IMG/VR virus record: IMGVR_UViG_3300041809_003504
Location: 1 to 39,091 of that record
Source: a virus
DNA length: 39,091 nt
Reading direction: 5' to 3' (one strand)
Position 1 is the first letter of the stretch. Every line of letters starts with the position of its first letter. The notes beneath the pieces are model-generated. The model made no database searches and had not been told where the DNA came from. It saw nothing but the letters and a program-made list of their open reading frames with translations. The position numbers and the translations under genes were made by a program. Shown here piece after piece: positions 15,475-23,556 of this stretch.

Positions 15475-17376
15475 TTAGATCTCCACCTTGAATCGAACCT
15501 GATTGCGGGGTTGCGGCGCGCGCGTCCGCTGCTGTTGCGGCTTCCCATCGTTCGTGGGAGGAGTTGCTGCCCGCCGCTCGAGTTCCGTCCAGTGCTTCTC
15601 CTGGAACCTGTCGATTCCAATGCGGCCAGCCGCGGCGCGCGCGTACACGCGGCAGTCCAACGCCTCATTGCGCTCGCGCATCTTCTGCCATTCGTGCCGC
15701 CGGTAGCCCTTGACCAGCTTCGTCACCAATTGCTCGGCGGTGATTTGCCTGAAGTACTCGTCGCTGTACTTCGGAAAGTGACAGAAGCCAGGTGGGAATA
15801 TATTCCCCTTTTCGATGTCCTCGTCGGTGGGCCGGTCGAGGCGCAGCCATCGGTACAGTTCCTCCTTCGCCATGCCGGAGTTGACCGGCCACACGCGAAT
15901 GCCACGCTTGATCCGGGCGCCCTGCGGACCCACATCTACCGGCGCAGCCGCGCCGAGCAGTGACGGCGCACGGGAATCACCCTTGACCACCAGCACCCGC
16001 CCACCCTGCCGCCGCGCCCACTGGTAGACCTCTGTGGTGGCGAAGCCGGAGTCGATGGCTAGCTGCAGGATGGGTAATTCCAGCCCCGATGCCGTGGTGA
16101 AGGTTTCGTCCAGCAGGCCGGTCAGCTTCTCCCACACGGCGGAGCGCGATGTGTCGCCTTCGAATACCCGGTAATCGACCGACCACGATTCCTTGCCGCG
16201 CCCCCATGCAACAATCTCGACCTCGATGCGGTCCTTCTGAACGTCCGCGCCCGCCGTGAGGAAGAGTCCGCCGCGCGGCACTACGCCGATTCGGTAATCC
16301 TCGCGCCGGTCATAAAGCTTCTGCCAGTCCGGAGCCTCGCCAAGCAGGGTCCACGTCTCGCCCAACACAGTGTTAACGAAAACCTGAAGCAGCGATGGGT
16401 TCTTTTGCGCCTGCTCGAACTGCTTGGCGGCATCGGACCAGGCGAACCAGCCGACCGGCGAGTAGAGACTCGACAGGTGAAAGCCAGCCGTCCGACCATC
16501 ACCCGACCCGGCCTTGCGCCATTCGCCGCGCGGCAGCATCCACTGCTTCTGGTGGTTTTGAATCTCCTGCCGGCAGTGCTCGCAAACGTAGACCGTCTTT
16601 TCCGGTTCGCCCTTCGGCCACTGCAACTGCGAGAACTGCAGAATCTGGAACTCCCCGCAGTGCGGACACGGAACCCAAAAACGTCGCTGGTCGCTCTCCT
16701 CGAAGGCCGCCTCTACCCTGCTCATGCCAGTGATCTTGGGCGTTGAGCAGAGAAACACCTTGCGCCGCGCGAACGTGCGCGTACGGGCCATCGCCAGATT
16801 GACCGGATCGCCTTCGCCCTCGACGTCGCCTGGGTAGGCGTCCACTTCGTCGAGAAACAGGAACCGCGCCGCCATCGAGCGCAGGCCAACCGCACTGTTT
16901 GCGCCCGTCATCACCAGCACGCCGCCCGGAAACTCTTTCGAGAGGATCGTGTTCCCGGAATCGCGAGAGCGCGGACTCTGCACGAGCTCGCGCAGCACGT
17001 CCGACTCCTCGATCAGCGGATCGACGCGCTGCTTCGAGTTGCGCTTCGCCATTTCGACGGTGGGTTGCACCGCCATCATCGGCCCCGGCGCCTGGTGAAC
17101 CACGTACCCGATCCAGTTGTTGCCGCACTCGGTCCCGCCGATCTGTGCCCCTTTCATGAACACCACGCGCTCGATGGGCGACGACGGCGAAAGGCAGTCC
17201 ATGATCTCGCGCAGGTAAGGGGTGCGATCGGTGCGCCACGGTCCCGGCTCTGCCGATGCCCGCTGCGACAACTTCCGGTATTTGTCCGCCCACTGAGAGA
17301 TGGTGAGCAGAGGATCCGGCCGGATGCCCGCCGCCGCAGACCCGAAGTAGATCTGTTCAGCGCTGACCGAGCTCAT
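15475..17376 (-). CDS. Terminase large subunit, lambda gpA-type
   Basis: The 633-residue protein (start ATG 17376, GGAGGAG upstream; a longer reading to 17424 overlaps the small subunit) carries the packaging ATPase: the Walker A-like segment KGAQIGGTE (about 75-83), Walker B FLFLDEVDA (172-180) and the STP coupling motif (211-213). A zinc-ribbon pair (CPHC at 237-240, CEHC at 265-268) follows, then the endonuclease domain with conserved acidic strands (LFLTAGADVQKDRIEVE; LQLAIDSGF). This is the GpA family of cos-cutting terminases (phage lambda), which cleave and translocate DNA into the prohead. It overlaps the small subunit gene by 20 bp. Confidence 0.95.
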   Translation of the reverse strand: MSSVSAEQIYFGSAAAGIRPDPLLTISQWADKYRKLSQRASAEPGPWRTDRTPYLREIMDCLSPSSPIERVVFMKGAQIGGTECGNNWIGYVVHQAPGPMMAVQPTVEMAKRNSKQRVDPLIEESDVLRELVQSPRSRDSGNTILSKEFPGGVLVMTGANSAVGLRSMAARFLFLDEVDAYPGDVEGEGDPVNLAMARTRTFARRKVFLCSTPKITGMSRVEAAFEESDQRRFWVPCPHCGEFQILQFSQLQWPKGEPEKTVYVCEHCRQEIQNHQKQWMLPRGEWRKAGSGDGRTAGFHLSSLYSPVGWFAWSDAAKQFEQAQKNPSLLQVFVNTVLGETWTLLGEAPDWQKLYDRREDYRIGVVPRGGLFLTAGADVQKDRIEVEIVAWGRGKESWSVDYRVFEGDTSRSAVWEKLTGLLDETFTTASGLELPILQLAIDSGFATTEVYQWARRQGGRVLVVKGDSRAPSLLGAAAPVDVGPQGARIKRGIRVWPVNSGMAKEELYRWLRLDRPTDEDIEKGNIFPPGFCHFPKYSDEYFRQITAEQLVTKLVKGYRRHEWQKMRERNEALDCRVYARAAAGRIGIDRFQEKHWTELERRAATPPTNDGKPQQQRTRAPQPRNQVRFKVEI

Positions 17377-17899
17377 CGGCGAACTCCTCCAGGATGTTTC
17401 GCATCTCGGCGAGCATGGTGCCATGCACCTTCGCCATGTTCAGGCCGTCGATCAGCGCCAGGTCTACGCCGGCGGCTGTCAGTGCGGCGCGAATCTCGGC
17501 GAGCGCCGCGCCCACGACACGATCCGGCACGTTGAGGAGCCGGTCGCGGATCATGCGCGAAAAGTTGTAGGCTGACACGCGCACTTCGTCCGCGTTGATG
17601 AGCTTCTTGGTCCGCGCTTCCCAGGTCAACTTCGCCAGGCGTGCTTCGTAGGCCTCCCGCACCGCGCGCGACTGCGCAAAGCTGGGCCCGGCGACCAGAG
17701 GCTCGGACGCGGCGGCGGCGCGCGGCGCGGCTCCCGGCTTGTTCACTGGACTGCTGTTGCGGTTCCAATCGCGATCCGCCTGTTCGACGTCGATCTTGCC
17801 ATCCACCGTCCGAATCCGGCCCTGTTTGACGGCTTTCTCTACAGCCGTGTGGCTCACGCCGCGATGCTTGGCGTAACCGCGGATGCTCACCAAAGGCAC
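17357..17899 (-). CDS. Terminase small subunit, Nu1-like
   Basis: The 180-residue protein begins (GTG 17899) with a helix-turn-helix of the Nu1/excisionase type, MPLVSIRGYAKHRGVSHTAV then AVKQGRIRTVDGKIDVEQAD, which binds the cos region. A Pro/Ala linker (about 45-65) leads to a helical C-terminal half that would contact the large subunit. It is the first gene of the leftward packaging/structural operon, and the large subunit overlaps its 3' end. The next gene on the other strand starts only 47 bp away, so a divergent control region must be squeezed between them; no clear promoter hexamers are visible there. Confidence 0.85.
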   Translation of the reverse strand: MPLVSIRGYAKHRGVSHTAVEKAVKQGRIRTVDGKIDVEQADRDWNRNSSPVNKPGAAPRAAAASEPLVAGPSFAQSRAVREAYEARLAKLTWEARTKKLINADEVRVSAYNFSRMIRDRLLNVPDRVVGAALAEIRAALTAAGVDLALIDGLNMAKVHGTMLAEMRNILEEFADELGQR

Positions 17900-17946
17900 G
17901 GTCTTTTTCTCGAACTTTCCGCTTGCTTCTTCGCAGACCCGAAGTG

Positions 17947-18192
17947 ATGAATGGGTTCGCGATGATCACCAAGGACGAACTGATCAAATGGGCCACCAGC
18001 CAGGGTTGGAAGCTTGATCGCTTCGGCCATCTGAAGAAAGAGCTTGAGAACGGCACCAACCGCCTCAAACTCAGCCGGATCGCCGCCCGCCACGAAATCC
18101 ACACGCCCTTCGGATGGGCTCGCCTCCGGAGCGGCTATTACAAGGACCTTTCAATTACCGCCGACGGGAAACTCGCCGGCATGACTCGTTAA
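17947..18192 (+). CDS. Hypothetical protein, small basic
   Basis: I do not recognise this protein of 81 residues (76 if the second ATG at 17962 is used; neither has a good ribosome site). It begins MNGFAMITKDELIKWATSQG and continues with an amphipathic basic region, LDRFGHLKKELENG, then a mixed segment HTPFGWARLRSGYYKDL. It has no membrane segment. It is the first of three short + strand genes placed between the packaging operon and the methyltransferase block, and ends 14 bp before the DUF3489 gene. Confidence 0.6.
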   Translation: MNGFAMITKDELIKWATSQGWKLDRFGHLKKELENGTNRLKLSRIAARHEIHTPFGWARLRSGYYKDLSITADGKLAGMTR

Positions 18193-18206
18193 CAAGGAGA
18201 CAAACC

Positions 18207-18782
18207 ATGACCACTTTCGTAATCGACACCGACAACAACATCACGGCGTTTGCCGCACTCGAAGACGCGCTGAACCACCGCGTCGGAAGCACTGAAGGCT
18301 CCTTCTCGAGCGAGAAGGAACTTGCCAAACTCTCGGCCGCCTGGCCGATCTCCCGCTTCGTCGACGTCTGGAACGCCTTTGCAGGCGTGGTTCCCTTCGA
18401 CGATCTGAAGCCGGTCAAGAAGTTCACGGACCGCAAGACGGCGGTCGGCCGGATCTGGAAGGCCATCCAGGCACTGACGCCCGCCCCCGCGCAACACGCC
18501 GCCCCCGCCGCGCCGAAGAAGGCCAAGGTTACCAAGCAGGCCACCGCCACGGACGGCGCGACTGGGGCCAAAGGGGCGCGAGAAGGCAGCAAGAAGGCCA
18601 AGGTTCTGGAGCTGGTCCGGCAGCCGGGCGGCGCGACTCTCAAGCAGATCATGGCCGCCACCGACTGGCAGGCCCACAGCGTCCGCGGCTTCATCTCCGG
18701 CAGCCTGACCAAGAAGATGGGCCTCAAGATCGAGAGCATCAAGCGTGAGGATGGCGAGCGCGCTTACGTGTTGGCTCAGTAG
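18207..18782 (+). CDS. DUF3489 domain protein
   Basis: A 191-residue protein with a C-terminal winged-helix-like DUF3489 domain (about 128-191): KKAKVLELVRQPGGATLKQI, then MAATDWQAHSVRGFISGSL and KKMGLKIES. DUF3489 proteins are widespread in proteobacterial and acidobacterial accessory DNA; the fold suggests DNA binding but no function is known. The N-terminal half (FAALEDALNHRVGS..., PFDDLKPVKKFTDRKTAVGR) is a separate helical region joined by an Ala/Pro/Lys linker. AAGGAG eight bases before ATG 18207 fixes the start. A Rho-independent terminator lies just downstream. Confidence 0.8.
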   Translation: MTTFVIDTDNNITAFAALEDALNHRVGSTEGSFSSEKELAKLSAAWPISRFVDVWNAFAGVVPFDDLKPVKKFTDRKTAVGRIWKAIQALTPAPAQHAAPAAPKKAKVTKQATATDGATGAKGAREGSKKAKVLELVRQPGGATLKQIMAATDWQAHSVRGFISGSLTKKMGLKIESIKREDGERAYVLAQ

Positions 18783-18809
18783 CAAGCCTGCCTCCAATCC
18801 CACCTTCCG

Positions 18810-18842
18810 CCGCCGGCCACCACGGTCGGCGGTTTCTTCGTT
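18810..18842 (+). terminator. Rho-independent terminator after DUF3489 gene
   Basis: A 9-bp stem, CCGCCGGCC (18810-18818) with GGTCGGCGG (18824-18832, one G-T pair), encloses a five-base loop and is followed by the T-rich run TTTCTTCGTT. It would end transcripts of the two preceding + strand genes and separate them from the next one. Confidence 0.75.
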
Positions 18843-18912
18843 CTTCGCGCAGATTCCGCTTGATCGTTTCTGGCTTCCGAGTGATGAATCGTCATGCAAG
18901 GAGATGAACACG

Positions 18913-19206
18913 ATGGCACGCACCAAACAGACCAGAACAAACGCAACGCCCGGATTTGCAATCGAGATCAAGGACGACACCGAACTTGGGCTCGCGATGC
19001 TGATCGCCGACCTGGGCGACGGCCACTACCAGCCGATCGGGGTGGTGGTGAGCATCAACGAGGCGCGCGAGATTGCCGCCAGCGACATGCGCGGCCGCAT
19101 GCGCGACCTGGAGGCCGGTGACACGCCCGCCTGCCCGGAAGGCTACGTGGTTTGGGCGCAGGGACTGGAAGGCACCTACCGCGAAGTGAAGCGCCTGATG
19201 CCGTAA
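18913..19206 (+). CDS. Hypothetical protein, 97 aa
   Basis: I do not recognise the family. The start at ATG 18913 (MARTKQTRTNATPGFAIEIK) has AAGG-AG nine bases upstream; an ATG at 18904 touches that purine run and is less likely. The body is compact alpha/beta: ELGLAMLIADLGDG, GVVVSINEAREIAASDMRGR, then EGYVVWAQGLEG. It is acidic overall apart from the basic N-terminus. It stands after the terminator of the DUF3489 gene, so it needs its own promoter in the 18843-18900 gap; none is convincing by eye. Confidence 0.65.
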   Translation: MARTKQTRTNATPGFAIEIKDDTELGLAMLIADLGDGHYQPIGVVVSINEAREIAASDMRGRMRDLEAGDTPACPEGYVVWAQGLEGTYREVKRLMP

Positions 19207-19242
19207 CCAACCCATCACCGACCGCTCCTCCCGCCGCCTGGC

Positions 19243-19503
19243 TCAATCGCCGGCGGCGGCTCTGTTCTGGATCTCCTGCACCAACAACTCCAACCGTGCG
19301 CGCACGTTCTCCTCGCGCAAACTGCACTCCGCCGAGCGCACGTAGGTCCCGTTGATCCGCGAGATGATCCGGTTTTCGAGCTCCGCCAGTTCCCGGCGCA
19401 CCTCCGCGAGCAACGCCCGGTTCTGGAGCCCGACAAAGGCGCCAATCAGACCGGAGACGAGGCCGGTCGCCGGAATCAGGATCCGAAGAATTTGATCTTC
19501 CAT
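19243..19503 (-). CDS. Small membrane protein with N-terminal TM helix and coiled coil
   Basis: An 86-residue protein with a hydrophobic segment at about 6-26 (ILRILIPATGLVSGLIGAFV) and a charged amphipathic coiled coil after it (LLAEVRRELAELENRIISRI, and onward). Such one-TM plus coiled-coil proteins are common near phage lysis genes, where they may be spanin- or holin-related, but no specific family signature is visible. The ATG at 19503 has no clear Shine-Dalgarno and its 5' end overlaps a possible short gene (19476-19607), so it may be translated by coupling. It converges with the + strand gene ending at 19206. Confidence 0.6.
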   Translation of the reverse strand: MEDQILRILIPATGLVSGLIGAFVGLQNRALLAEVRRELAELENRIISRINGTYVRSAECSLREENVRARLELLVQEIQNRAAAGD

Positions 19504-19607
19504 GGGAGAGCTTCAAGAATTCGTAACTCGGTCGACCAGTCCGACAGGGCCAGGCACAATCCCTGGAGATCCGGGTTTCCCGCGCGGATCTCGGCCTCTA
19601 TCGCCAC
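19476..19607 (-). CDS. Possible small protein, 43 aa
   Basis: The frame from a GTG at 19607 gives an amphipathic acidic protein beginning MAIEAEIRAGNPDLQGLCLA and ending in KIKFFGS. It fills the gap between the methyltransferase stop (19632) and the next gene, on the same strand. It overlaps the following start by 28 bp and has only a GGGAA run upstream. The regular helical pattern makes it look like coding sequence, but the evidence is thin. Confidence 0.35.
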   Translation of the reverse strand: MAIEAEIRAGNPDLQGLCLALSDWSTELRILEALPWKIKFFGS

Positions 19608-19631
19608 CAGTTCCCAGTGGCACCGTTCGAT

Positions 19632-20897
19632 TCATGCGGCCAGGTGCAGCCGCTCCACCGCCAGGTCTTTGAAGGCGCGCCCGTCGCTTTCGAGCACCGC
19701 CTGCTTGCCGCTGTACTCCTGCCAGCGGCGGATGATCACGTCGCAGTACTTCGGCTCCATCTCGATCAGCCGCGCCTGGCGTCCCGACCGCTCACAGGCG
19801 ATTAAGGTCGAACCCGATCCGCCAAACGGATCGAGCACGGTGTCCCGGCTCTTGCTTGAGTTGCGCAGCGCGCGATCCACCAGCTCGACCGGCTTCATCG
19901 TCGGATGCAGATCATTGGCCACCGGCTTCTTGATGAACCAGACGTCGCCCTGATCCCGCGCACCGCACCAGAAGTGGTCGGTGCCTTCCTTCCAGCCGTA
20001 AAGGACCGGCTCGTACTGCCGTTGATAATCCGACCGCCCCATCGTGAAAGTGTTCTTCGCCCAAATGACAAACGTAGACCAGTGGCCGCCCGCCTCTGTG
20101 AAGACACGGTGCAGCGTATGTAACTCCGAGGACGACATGCAGATGTAGATCGCGCCCTTGGTGACCGCCAGCATGTTGACGCAGGCATCGCGCAGGAACT
20201 GTTCGAAGTCCGCGCCGAGATTGTCGTTGGCGATCTTCCGCGGCTTCTTCCCCTTCTGGCCCCGCAGCTTGTCCTTCATGGTCGCGCCGTAGTTCACGTT
20301 GTACGGTGGATCGGTGAAGACCATGTCGGCGAGGCCTCCGGCCAGTACCTTTTCGACCGCTTCCATCTGTGTTGAGTCGCCGCAGAGCACCCGGTGCTCG
20401 CCCAGCACCCAGACGTCGCCGGGTACCGTGACCGCCGTCTCCGGCAACTCCGGCGCGGTGTCCTCGTCGGTGTTGCCTTCAACGACCTGCTCTGGATCGC
20501 GAAGCAGATCTTCGATCTCTTCATCGGTGAAGCCGACGATGTCCAGATCGAAGCCGTCCTCACGCAGGGACTCCAGTTCGACCTTTAGCATCTCCTCGTC
20601 CCATCCAGCATCGAGCGCCAGACGATTGTCGGCGAGCACCAGCGCGCGGCGCTGCGTTTCGGTGAGGTGCCCGAGGACGAGCACGGGCACCTCGGTCAAT
20701 CGGAGCTTCCGTGCGGCGAGCAGTCGAGCGTGGCCGGCGATGATCACGCCATCCGGTCCGACGAGGATCGGGTTGACGAACCCGAACTCGGCGATCGATG
20801 CCGCAACCTGCGCCACCTGGCTCTCAGAGTGAGTGCGCGCATTGCGGGCGTACGGGATCAACCGCTCGACCGGCCATCGCTCGACTTGAAGCTCCAT
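19632..20897 (-). CDS. ParB domain-DNA methyltransferase fusion (DPPY type)
   Basis: The 421-residue protein joins an N-terminal ParB/sulfiredoxin-like domain (about 1-140, with RLIPYARNARTHS and GHARLLAARKL) to a DNA amino-methyltransferase. The catalytic motif is DPPY (196-199, TDPPYNVNYG), and the AdoMet-binding motif DPFGGSGST lies near the C-terminus (about 356-364), the beta-class order. DPPY favours N6-adenine methylation. Such fusions are frequent in phages and probably protect phage DNA from host restriction; no partner endonuclease is present. A second fusion lies at 21803-23329. Its ATG overlaps the upstream stop by one base (TAATG). Confidence 0.9.
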   Translation of the reverse strand: MELQVERWPVERLIPYARNARTHSESQVAQVAASIAEFGFVNPILVGPDGVIIAGHARLLAARKLRLTEVPVLVLGHLTETQRRALVLADNRLALDAGWDEEMLKVELESLREDGFDLDIVGFTDEEIEDLLRDPEQVVEGNTDEDTAPELPETAVTVPGDVWVLGEHRVLCGDSTQMEAVEKVLAGGLADMVFTDPPYNVNYGATMKDKLRGQKGKKPRKIANDNLGADFEQFLRDACVNMLAVTKGAIYICMSSSELHTLHRVFTEAGGHWSTFVIWAKNTFTMGRSDYQRQYEPVLYGWKEGTDHFWCGARDQGDVWFIKKPVANDLHPTMKPVELVDRALRNSSKSRDTVLDPFGGSGSTLIACERSGRQARLIEMEPKYCDVIIRRWQEYSGKQAVLESDGRAFKDLAVERLHLAA

Positions 20898-21169
20898 TAG
20901 GCTTTGCTCGGTGCCGACTTCGTGAACAGGCCGAGTTCGTTGTGCAGTTCGACGATCTGGGCGATCATCGGCACCACGACCCCGACCAGCTTGTCCCAGG
21001 AGAACGATGTGGTCAGCTCGCTTGAAGCGTCATAGGCCTGCTTGATGACGTTCAGGATCAGGTCGAGTTTCTTCTGCCCTTGCCCGGGCAGCGGGATGGC
21101 GGCCTCAACTGCTTGAACGGCGCTGAGGATGATCGGGAACAGCTTGAGGATGATGGTGAGTTTATTCAT
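20897..21169 (-). CDS. Small hydrophobic phage protein, possibly holin-like
   Basis: A 90-residue protein starting at ATG 21169 (MNKLTIILKLFPIILSAVQA). It has an N-terminal hydrophobic helix (about 4-24), an amphipathic middle and a second hydrophobic stretch (about 61-73, LVGVVVPMIAQIV). The pattern resembles small phage proteins often annotated as putative holins, but the hydrophobic segments are moderate and no endolysin is seen nearby. GGAG lies 12 bases upstream. Its stop overlaps the methyltransferase start, so the two are probably translated together. Confidence 0.6.
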   Translation of the reverse strand: MNKLTIILKLFPIILSAVQAVEAAIPLPGQGQKKLDLILNVIKQAYDASSELTTSFSWDKLVGVVVPMIAQIVELHNELGLFTKSAPSKA

Positions 21170-21245
21170 CGGTATGGTCTCCATCGAAAAGGCCGGGGCG
21201 GTTCGTGGTGGGATTTGGTGAGCCGCCCCGGTTCGGAGGAAGGTG

Positions 21246-21815
21246 TTACGCGGTCGTTTTCGGCTGTGCCTGGTTGACGGTGTTGGCGATCGCCGTGGTC
21301 GCCGTGGTGAGGGCCTGGACGATCTGCTGCAGCGTGGCGAGGACCGGGGTGATGGTCGCGTCCACCTGCTTGGCAACGGCGGCGGCCACGGTCTGGGCAT
21401 CCACGCCCACGCCGGCGGCGCTGACGTCGGTCGCGCGATTGGCGGGAACGGCGCCCGCCGTGAGGTTGGAGCCGGAGCCGCGGGTCACCGGGTTCAATTC
21501 GTCGGTCCACAGAGCATCAGCCGCGACATCGGCGTGCCGGATGGCCTGCTTGCCGACCATGTTGGCGGTCTCGACCGCGTTCTGCAGAGCCTGCGAGGCA
21601 ATCTGGTTCAGTCGCGTGGTCTCAATCAGCGACTGTCGCGCGGCCTGGACGTCCAGATCCTGGTACACGTCGTAGGTGCGCTTGATGTTGGCGTACGTCA
21701 CCCGCTGGTTCTCGTTGTGGGTGGCGCCGCCGGTGGCGTTGGCGTTCTTGAAAGACTCGTCCGTCCCGGTTTCGAACTCGCGTTCGCCCTGGTTCGGAGT
21801 GGCTACTTCGGGCAT
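21246..21815 (-). CDS. Hypothetical Ala/Thr-rich helical protein, 189 aa
   Basis: I do not recognise this protein. The start ATG 21815 has AAGGAG at a good distance. The N-terminus is polar and Asn/Gly-rich (GTDESFKNANATGG), the middle is a long helix (DLDVQAARQSLIETTRLNQI and onward to about 95), and the C-terminal part is Ala/Thr/Val-rich helix (VAAAVAKQVDATITPVLATL). It contains no Cys. The composition is reminiscent of minor virion or injected proteins, yet its place between two methyltransferase genes gives no functional clue. Its 5' end overlaps the 3' end of the second methyltransferase by 13 bp. Confidence 0.65.
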   Translation of the reverse strand: MPEVATPNQGEREFETGTDESFKNANATGGATHNENQRVTYANIKRTYDVYQDLDVQAARQSLIETTRLNQIASQALQNAVETANMVGKQAIRHADVAADALWTDELNPVTRGSGSNLTAGAVPANRATDVSAAGVGVDAQTVAAAVAKQVDATITPVLATLQQIVQALTTATTAIANTVNQAQPKTTA

Positions 21816-23329
21816 GCTTGGTTTTCTCCTTGGTTGAATTGATCGTTCGGCTTGCGCGCTGCGGTGACCGCGCTAAAGGTCTCTCCGGTCTCCGCAAGGA
21901 CCGGCTCTGTCTGGGTCAGGTTCTCGATCCGGCGCAGGATCACGTCGCAGTATGCGGGCGAGATCTCGCAGCCGTAACCGGCTCGATCGAGTACGTGGGC
22001 GGCGGCTATCGTGGTCCCGCTCCCGAGGAACGGATCAAACACGATGTCGCCGGGATCGCTGAAGGCTTTTACGAAGAACTCGACAAGCGGTCGCGGGAAC
22101 GGAGCCGAGTGCGATCCCTGACTACTCTCGGTCTTGACCTCGATCACGTTGCTCGGGCGCGCGATCCCGCCATGCCGTCCATCGAGGTTGTTCGCATTGC
22201 GGCGAGTGGTCTGCCAGGAATCGTGGTTCTTACCCTGGTCCGCCGCCGCGCCGCGCGGCCCGGTGCCCAGGAGGCCGCTGCCGGATGTGGACGTAGGGTT
22301 GTCGGGCGAGTAGTCGAAACAGTCGTCCGACCAGTGACCTACCTCCTTCGGCCGGAACTTGATCTTCTCCTGACGGCAGAAGTGAAACACCGGCTCCCAG
22401 GCGTTCTTGAAGCGGTTACCCCAGCCACCCGGTACGCCATCGTCGGTCTTGCGCCAGCAGAGTTCGTCTACAAATCGCCAGCCCCACTGCTCGACATGGG
22501 CGATGGTTAGCTTCTTGACGTAGAGATTGCGTTGGCCGCCGTCGGCGTGCTCCTTGATGTTGAGAAAGTAAGAGCCATCGGGTACCAGAATCGCTGCGAT
22601 GTTCGCGGCCACGTCGCGGAACCAGGTCACGTACTCCCCGGGTGGGACGGGCCGGAACCCGCTCGACGGATCGTACGCGCGCTGCGAGGCATAGGGCGGC
22701 GATGTGATCGCCATGTTCGTCCGCTTCCCATCGAATAGCCGCGCCACGACCGCTGAATCGCGGCAATCGCCGCAGATCAGTCGGTGTTTTCCGATCGACC
22801 AGACGTCCCCGGACCGCGTGACCGGATCAACTGGCGCCTCGGGGATCTCTTCTTCCGCGCCAGGCGACTCGCCGGACGCCGGTTCGGCATCCGCCAGTAG
22901 CGTTCGAAGCTCGTCTTCCGTGAACCCGAGGACTTCGAGGTCGAGGTCGGCCTCCTTCAGGTCGGCCAACTCGCCCCGGAGCAAATCATCGTCCCATCCT
23001 GCCTGTTCGGCCAGCTTGTTATCGGCCAGGATGTAGGCCCGCTTCTGCGTTTCCGAGAGGTGATCGAGCACCACGACGGGCACGTGATCGAGCCTGAGTT
23101 TGCGCGCCGCGAGCAAGCGTCCGTGCCCGGCGATGATGCCGGCGTTGGTGTCCACGAGGATGGGGTTGTTGAAGCCGAACTGCGCGATGCTGGCCGCGAT
23201 CTGTGCCACCTGTGCGTCCGAGTGAGTGCGCGCGTTGCGCGCGTACGGCACCAGCTTGTCGACCGGCCAGAGCTCGATCCGCCTGGCCATTGCCTGGGAA
23301 GTCTCGGGTGGCAACTCAGTGGCAACCAT
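21803..23329 (-). CDS. ParB domain-DNA methyltransferase fusion (TSPPY type)
   Basis: A 508-residue paralogue of the neighbouring fusion. The ParB-like domain (about 20-150) is very similar (KLVPYARNARTHSDAQ, GHGRLLAARKL), but the catalytic motif is TSPPY (209-213) instead of DPPY. The AdoMet motif DPFLGSGTT lies at about 432-440. SPPY is typical of N4-cytosine methyltransferases, so the two enzymes probably modify different bases or sites (inference). The central region between the motifs is longer than in the first copy (it includes LYVKKLTIAHVEQWGWRFVD). No restriction partner is visible. Confidence 0.9.
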   Translation of the reverse strand: MVATELPPETSQAMARRIELWPVDKLVPYARNARTHSDAQVAQIAASIAQFGFNNPILVDTNAGIIAGHGRLLAARKLRLDHVPVVVLDHLSETQKRAYILADNKLAEQAGWDDDLLRGELADLKEADLDLEVLGFTEDELRTLLADAEPASGESPGAEEEIPEAPVDPVTRSGDVWSIGKHRLICGDCRDSAVVARLFDGKRTNMAITSPPYASQRAYDPSSGFRPVPPGEYVTWFRDVAANIAAILVPDGSYFLNIKEHADGGQRNLYVKKLTIAHVEQWGWRFVDELCWRKTDDGVPGGWGNRFKNAWEPVFHFCRQEKIKFRPKEVGHWSDDCFDYSPDNPTSTSGSGLLGTGPRGAAADQGKNHDSWQTTRRNANNLDGRHGGIARPSNVIEVKTESSQGSHSAPFPRPLVEFFVKAFSDPGDIVFDPFLGSGTTIAAAHVLDRAGYGCEISPAYCDVILRRIENLTQTEPVLAETGETFSAVTAARKPNDQFNQGENQACPK

Positions 23330-23450
23330 TTTTCGGACCTGTCGCTAGCGAAATCGCGCCACCTTGCCACCCGCCGCCGCCCAGGCCCAGGAAGGACCCA
23401 TCGGTCTCACGCCAGCCAGTTGCCAGCGCATCGGCGATGAAAGGTAGCAT
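23316..23450 (-). CDS. Possible small Gly/Trp-rich protein, 44 aa
   Basis: An ATG at 23450 opens a 44-codon frame reading MLPFIADALATGWRETDGSF followed by a Gly-rich stretch and ending GPKNGCH. It lies on the operon strand, starts 16 bp after the preceding small ORF and overlaps the methyltransferase start by 14 bp. It has no clear ribosome site. It is listed because it fits the compact gene packing; it may be spurious. Confidence 0.3.
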   Translation of the reverse strand: MLPFIADALATGWRETDGSFLGLGGGGWQGGAISLATGPKNGCH

Positions 23451-23466
23451 TCGAATCAGCTTTTTT

Positions 23467-23556
23467 TCAGGCGATCAGCTTCTTCCCGTTCCGAACGAAC
23501 GCGCCACGCACCCATGCCACGTACCGCCCGCCGACCTTGCGTTGTCGATGTTTCAC
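23467..23556 (-). CDS. Possible small basic protein, 29 aa
   Basis: A GTG at 23556 overlaps the upstream TGA by four bases (GTGA) and opens a 29-codon frame, MKHRQRKVGGRYVAWVRGAF and on to KKLIA. It is strongly basic with a GRYVAWV strand. The stop-start overlap is the main support; there is no separate Shine-Dalgarno, so it would depend on translational coupling. Confidence 0.35.
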   Translation of the reverse strand: MKHRQRKVGGRYVAWVRGAFVRNGKKLIA

